Origin: Sphingopyxis sp. H050
Lineage (GTDB): Bacteria > Pseudomonadota > Alphaproteobacteria > Sphingomonadales > Sphingomonadaceae
NCBI RefSeq assembly: GCF_001468265.1
Contig: NZ_LNRZ01000011.1
Coordinates: forward strand, 56,594 to 120,593
DNA length: 64,000 nt
Direction: 5' to 3'
Part shown: in pieces, positions 60,970 through 64,000 of the stretch
Layout: each line of letters starts with the position of its first letter
How positions within the stretch are numbered: the first letter of the stretch is position 1
Notes under the pieces: generated by a model
What the model saw: only the letters and a program-made list of their open reading frames with translations
Databases searched by the model: none
Told to the model about the DNA's origin: nothing
Program-made: the position numbers and the translations under genes

Positions 60970-63114
60970 CTAAAAGCTCATTCTAACCGTCGCTCGCACT
61001 GTCATCGGCGCACCGGGCATGATGTTGTTGTCGTTGTAGGCGGACGAGAAATAGTTGCTGTTGAGGAGGTTCTCGACGTTGATTTGCGCCTCGATCTGGG
61101 GGGTGAGCTTGAAGAATGCGGCGGCATCGACGCGGGTGAAGGCGGGCAGGATGGCGGTGTTGCTGATGGACGTGAAGCTCCTCGACTGGTGATAGACCCC
61201 GACCCCGGCCCCAAGGCGAGGGGTGAGGTCGTAGCGGGTCCACAGCGAAGCCTGCTGTTTGGGAACCAGCGGAACCTCGCGCCCGGCCGGGGCGGCACTC
61301 GTCGTTTTGCGAATTGTCGCGTCCTGCAGCGCATAGCCCGCGCTGATCTGCCACTGGGGTGTGATCGCGCCGCTAAGGCCGAGTTCGAGCCCTTTGCTGC
61401 GCTGCGCGCCCGTGAGCACCGTCCGTGCGGGGTCATTGGGGTCGGCCGCGCGGGTGTTGGTGCGGTCAAGCTGGTAGATGGCGGCGGTCAGGTTCAGCGT
61501 CGGGCGGATATCCCATTTGAGGCCAAGCTCGTAATTGTCGAACCTCTCCGGCTCCAGCGCGGCGCTGGTGACATCGAGCGATGAGAATTGATCCCCCGAC
61601 TGCGGCAGGAAGGACCGGCTATAGCTGGCGTATATCGAGACAGGTTGCACCGGCTTGAGCACCACGCCCACTCGGGGAGACCAAAGCGTGTCGGTCCGGC
61701 GATAGCTCTGCCCGGCAACCAGGTCGTCGACGTTAAGCGTGAAGCGGTCGCGGCGAACGCCGCCGATCAGATCGACATGGTCGCCGATCGAGATCTGGTC
61801 CTGCACATAGAAGGCGGCGGCGTCGGCGTTCGTGCGGATTGACCGGTAGCCGGTATTGGGAGTGGTGCGCAGCGTGACCGGCGGCACCGTGATCGGGTCG
61901 GCCAACCCGACAAAGACGCGCCGCCCCCCGTTGACGATATCACCACCCCCGAAAAAGCCGTTGATCCGCTGGTTGCGCGTGCGCTGGTCGCTAATTTCGA
62001 AGCCAGCGAGCAGCACGTGGCGGACGGGTCCAGTGGTGACCCTCCAAACAAGGTCGTTCTGGTTGAGCAGGTTCTTGCGTGTCGTGGGATCGCTATACGC
62101 TTCGAGGCCGACGCTCTGGACGCCGCCGCGCGACGTGACCGGGGTGACCGGAAAGGCGTTCCGATAGAGCTTGTCGTAATCACCATACAGGACCCGACTG
62201 GTCAGGGTCAGATTGTCGCTGAAGCGGTGCTCGACGCGCCCATTCAGGACCTTGGCCTCGAAATCGCTGACGTTGAATCCCGGCACACCGAAGAAGGTGT
62301 CGCGGGCGCCGGTGAGCGGGCGTGACGGGCTCGTCAGCGAGCCCTGAACGGCCGAGGGGACGCCTCGGTCGATCGTTCGCTTGTCGCTGTTATATTCGAA
62401 GCCCAGATCGATCCGAGTCGCACCGCCGAGCGAGAGCGCGACGGTCGGGTTGATCGCAACCCGGCGCCCGTCATAGAAGTCGCGATTGTTTCGGAACTCC
62501 TCGTAAACGGCGTTCATCCGGGTGGAGACGGACTCGCTGAGTGGCTGACTGATGTCGGCGTCGACATACCATGCGCCATATGTGTCCGCCGAACCGCTGC
62601 CGCTGATGAAGGCGTTGGCGACAGGGCGCTTGGTGACGCGGTTGATTACGCCCCCGCCGCCGCCGCGCCCGAAGATCATCGCGTTGGGACCTTTCAGAAC
62701 CTCGATCCTCTCTGCATTGTAGAGGCCGCGATAATATTGCACGTCGTCCCGCAAGCCATCGACGAAGAAGTCTGCGGTGCTGCTGTTCCCGCGCAGGATG
62801 ATCTGATCGCGGTGGCCCTCACCTTGAGAGATCACCGCGCCGGGGACATAGCGCAGCACGTCGGCGATCGAACGCATCGCCTGGTCGTCGATTTGCGCCT
62901 CGGTGATAATCGAGACCGCTTGCGGGACGTCGTTGAGATCGGTCGGTGTGCGGGTGGCGGTGCTGCTCGCATCGACCTGATAGCCGTCCCGGACGCCGGT
63001 CACGATGATCGTTTGCGATGTGCTGCCGGGTCCCGATAGCAGCTGGTCCTGGGCCATTGCCGGGACGGTGAGCAGCCCGAAGCCGAGCACAGTTCCGATA
63101 CCAAGATTTCTCAC
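60970..63114 (-). CDS. TonB-dependent siderophore receptor
   Basis: A 714-aa outer-membrane receptor: signal peptide MRNLGIGTVLGFGLLTVPAM, TonB box QTIIVTGVRD, plug with VPQAVSIITEAQIDDQ and GEGHRDQIILRGNSSTADFF, and a barrel ending in VRATVRMSF. Catecholate-receptor-like (Fiu/CirA group). Fur-like sites lie 12-63 bp upstream. No biosynthesis genes are present, so it probably takes up foreign siderophores. Confidence 0.93.
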   Translation of the reverse strand: MRNLGIGTVLGFGLLTVPAMAQDQLLSGPGSTSQTIIVTGVRDGYQVDASSTATRTPTDLNDVPQAVSIITEAQIDDQAMRSIADVLRYVPGAVISQGEGHRDQIILRGNSSTADFFVDGLRDDVQYYRGLYNAERIEVLKGPNAMIFGRGGGGGVINRVTKRPVANAFISGSGSADTYGAWYVDADISQPLSESVSTRMNAVYEEFRNNRDFYDGRRVAINPTVALSLGGATRIDLGFEYNSDKRTIDRGVPSAVQGSLTSPSRPLTGARDTFFGVPGFNVSDFEAKVLNGRVEHRFSDNLTLTSRVLYGDYDKLYRNAFPVTPVTSRGGVQSVGLEAYSDPTTRKNLLNQNDLVWRVTTGPVRHVLLAGFEISDQRTRNQRINGFFGGGDIVNGGRRVFVGLADPITVPPVTLRTTPNTGYRSIRTNADAAAFYVQDQISIGDHVDLIGGVRRDRFTLNVDDLVAGQSYRRTDTLWSPRVGVVLKPVQPVSIYASYSRSFLPQSGDQFSSLDVTSAALEPERFDNYELGLKWDIRPTLNLTAAIYQLDRTNTRAADPNDPARTVLTGAQRSKGLELGLSGAITPQWQISAGYALQDATIRKTTSAAPAGREVPLVPKQQASLWTRYDLTPRLGAGVGVYHQSRSFTSISNTAILPAFTRVDAAAFFKLTPQIEAQINVENLLNSNYFSSAYNDNNIMPGAPMTVRATVRMSF

Positions 63115-63125
63115 AGTCAGCCCTT

Positions 63126-63176
63126 TTGCGAATCTTTCTCAACCAACGCAATAGATGATTTGAGAGTGCGTCGCAA
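63126..63176 (-). promoter_or_regulatory. Fur-like double site upstream of the siderophore receptor
   Basis: TTGCGAATCTTTCTCAA (63126-63142) and, in reverse orientation, TTGCGACGCACTCTCAA (63160-63176 on minus) form a large interrupted dyad just before the receptor gene. Each half resembles alphaproteobacterial iron-responsive boxes. Confidence 0.5.
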
Positions 63177-63362
63177 TAGCCCTTCGGGGTGGTCGCTGTC
63201 GGGCCCGTTGGCTTGCTCTCTAAAATATGAGGCCAGCGAAACGGACTACGGCAATGTTACGAAGCCCGACGAGATCACTTATCAGAGCCTGAGTTGGCTT
63301 TGCCGTTGCATTACGCCGAACGTCCTCAGCCATGACATGGAAGAGAGCCGAGCCAGTGACGC

Positions 63363-63758
63363 TCACCGGACGACGATCTTGCCTTTCATGCCGAAAATCG
63401 AGTGCATGAAGTGCGAACAATGCACGTCGTAGGTTCCGATCCGGTTGACAACCAGGCGCACGTCCCCGCTTTCTCCGCCTCCCAGATCGACCTCACCCTT
63501 GTTGATCGTCGACCGGCTGGCAGGGTCAATAGTGGCTTGCTCGAAAAAGGCCTTGGCGACAAAATTGTGGCCGCCCCCTGCCGTGTTAACAAAGCGCAAG
63601 CGGTAGGGAGCACCGCGTTGAAGCGTGATCGTGGCTGGAACGAAAGCGAAATTCTTCATGTCGATTTCGATCGTCCGGGCGTTCAACCAGTTCGGCGATT
63701 GAGCAAAGCCAGGCCCCGCGAGAAGAAGGCCGCAAACAGCGAGGCTTAGCGAGCGCAT
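63363..63758 (-). CDS. Cupredoxin-domain protein
   Basis: A 131-aa secreted protein: signal peptide MRSLSLAVCGLLLAGPGFAQ, cupredoxin fold with type-1 copper ligands His in AGGGHNFVAK, Cys in YDVHCSHFMHS, the following His and a Met in FGMKGKIVV. It may carry electrons or bind periplasmic copper. It lies between the receptor and a truncated IS21 gene. Confidence 0.9.
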   Translation of the reverse strand: MRSLSLAVCGLLLAGPGFAQSPNWLNARTIEIDMKNFAFVPATITLQRGAPYRLRFVNTAGGGHNFVAKAFFEQATIDPASRSTINKGEVDLGGGESGDVRLVVNRIGTYDVHCSHFMHSIFGMKGKIVVR

Positions 63759-63804
63759 CGAACATCCCCATTACAAGCGTATCATAGCACGGATTGAGCC
63801 GCAG

Positions 63805-64000
63805 GTGGTGACACGCCTCGAAGAGGAGACCCGGATCGGCAAAGGCGGGACCCTGGCGGCGCAGCTGTCGCGGCTCGACCTGATCGTGCTCGACGAGCTT
63901 GGATATCTGCCGTTCGCCCGCTCGGGAGGGCAGTTGCTGTTCCACCTCATCAGCAAGCTTTATGAGCGGACCAGCGTCATCATCACCACGAACCTCGCTC
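63805..64000 (+). mobile_element. istB: IS21-family istB (helper ATPase), 5'-truncated and cut by window edge
   Basis: From about 63805 the frame reads VVTRLEEETRIGKGGTLAAQ then LDLIVLDELGYLPFARSGGQ, LLFHLISKLYERTS and VIITTNLA. These are the Walker B and sensor region of IstB. The N-terminal Walker A half is missing; the boundary with island DNA is near 63780-63805. The rest lies past the window. Confidence 0.85.

Noticed and set aside
1..64000. CRISPR arrays, rRNA or tRNA genes
   Set aside because: No regularly spaced repeats, cloverleaf or rRNA-like stretches were seen on reading; a dedicated scan was not possible.

Overview
The window is GC-rich DNA with dense, often translationally coupled genes and family signatures typical of Sphingomonadales (Sphingopyxis/Sphingomonas/Novosphingobium-like; the genus cannot be fixed from the sequence). 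No rRNA, tRNA, ribosomal or other core chromosomal gene is visible. Toxin-antitoxin modules, an orphan ParB, toprim and strawberry-notch proteins, metal-resistance islands, remnants of mobile elements and an IS21 fragment point to a genomic island, integrative element or megaplasmid.

Layout: (1) 1-3.2 kb, copper efflux: cueR-like regulator (cut by the left edge) coupled to a CopA P-type ATPase, with a divergent CopZ-like chaperone; each promoter has a MerR-type 19-bp spacer. (2) 3.3-9.2 kb, accessory and toxin-antitoxin zone: EexN-like lipoprotein, small DUF6771-like protein, one-chain nucleotidyltransferase-HEPN protein, DUF2493 protein, AbiEi/AbiEii pair behind two operator-like inverted repeats, and an Xre/ParS-RES pair. 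(3) 9.2-19.3 kb, mobile-element backbone, all on the minus strand: toprim DUF7146 protein, 1452-aa methyltransferase/strawberry-notch helicase, three conserved hypotheticals, ParB-like protein, DUF2958 protein. (4) 19.5-23.9 kb, quorum sensing: LuxR, a reduced mercury module (MerT + GDCCVxC, divergent MerR), then a coupled luxI-phyH-gntR operon. (5) 24.2-33.1 kb, an astexin-type lasso-peptide locus: FecI-like sigma, FecR-like regulator, TonB receptor and lasso isopeptidase on plus; precursor, B protein and cyclase on minus. The 44-aa precursor lies at 32964-33098. (6) 33.7-35.7 kb, two hypotheticals. (7) 35.9-40.0 kb, sulfide/persulfide detoxification: BigR-like ArsR, YeeE pair, TauE, persulfide-dioxygenase-like MBL protein, rhodanese, Lgt. 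(8) 40.1-59.1 kb, second copper island: CueO-like oxidase, Csp-like protein, cytochrome c-FTR1 permease, epimerase-SPW membrane fusion, CopD, CopC, thioredoxin-reductase-like flavoprotein, DUF2231, DUF411, DUF305, CopB, CopA oxidase, and a CnrYXH-like sigma/sensor/anti-sigma triplet. A solo restriction-like nuclease and several gene remnants are embedded. (9) 60-64 kb: Tyr/Gly-rich secreted protein, frameshifted DUF1440-like gene, TonB siderophore receptor with Fur-like sites, cupredoxin, and a truncated istB.

How it fits together: cytosolic copper is handled by CopA/CopZ under CueR, periplasmic copper by CopABCD, CueO, Csp and cupredoxins, probably under the ECF triplet. The lasso locus has no exporter; the receptor, sigma/FecR pair and isopeptidase suggest that the peptide is sensed and re-imported, then opened in the cell. 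The most interesting content is the uncalled lasso precursor, its position next to a LuxI/LuxR/PhyH system, and a roughly 30-bp noncoding motif found at three module junctions, two of which flank the quorum-sensing/lasso block.
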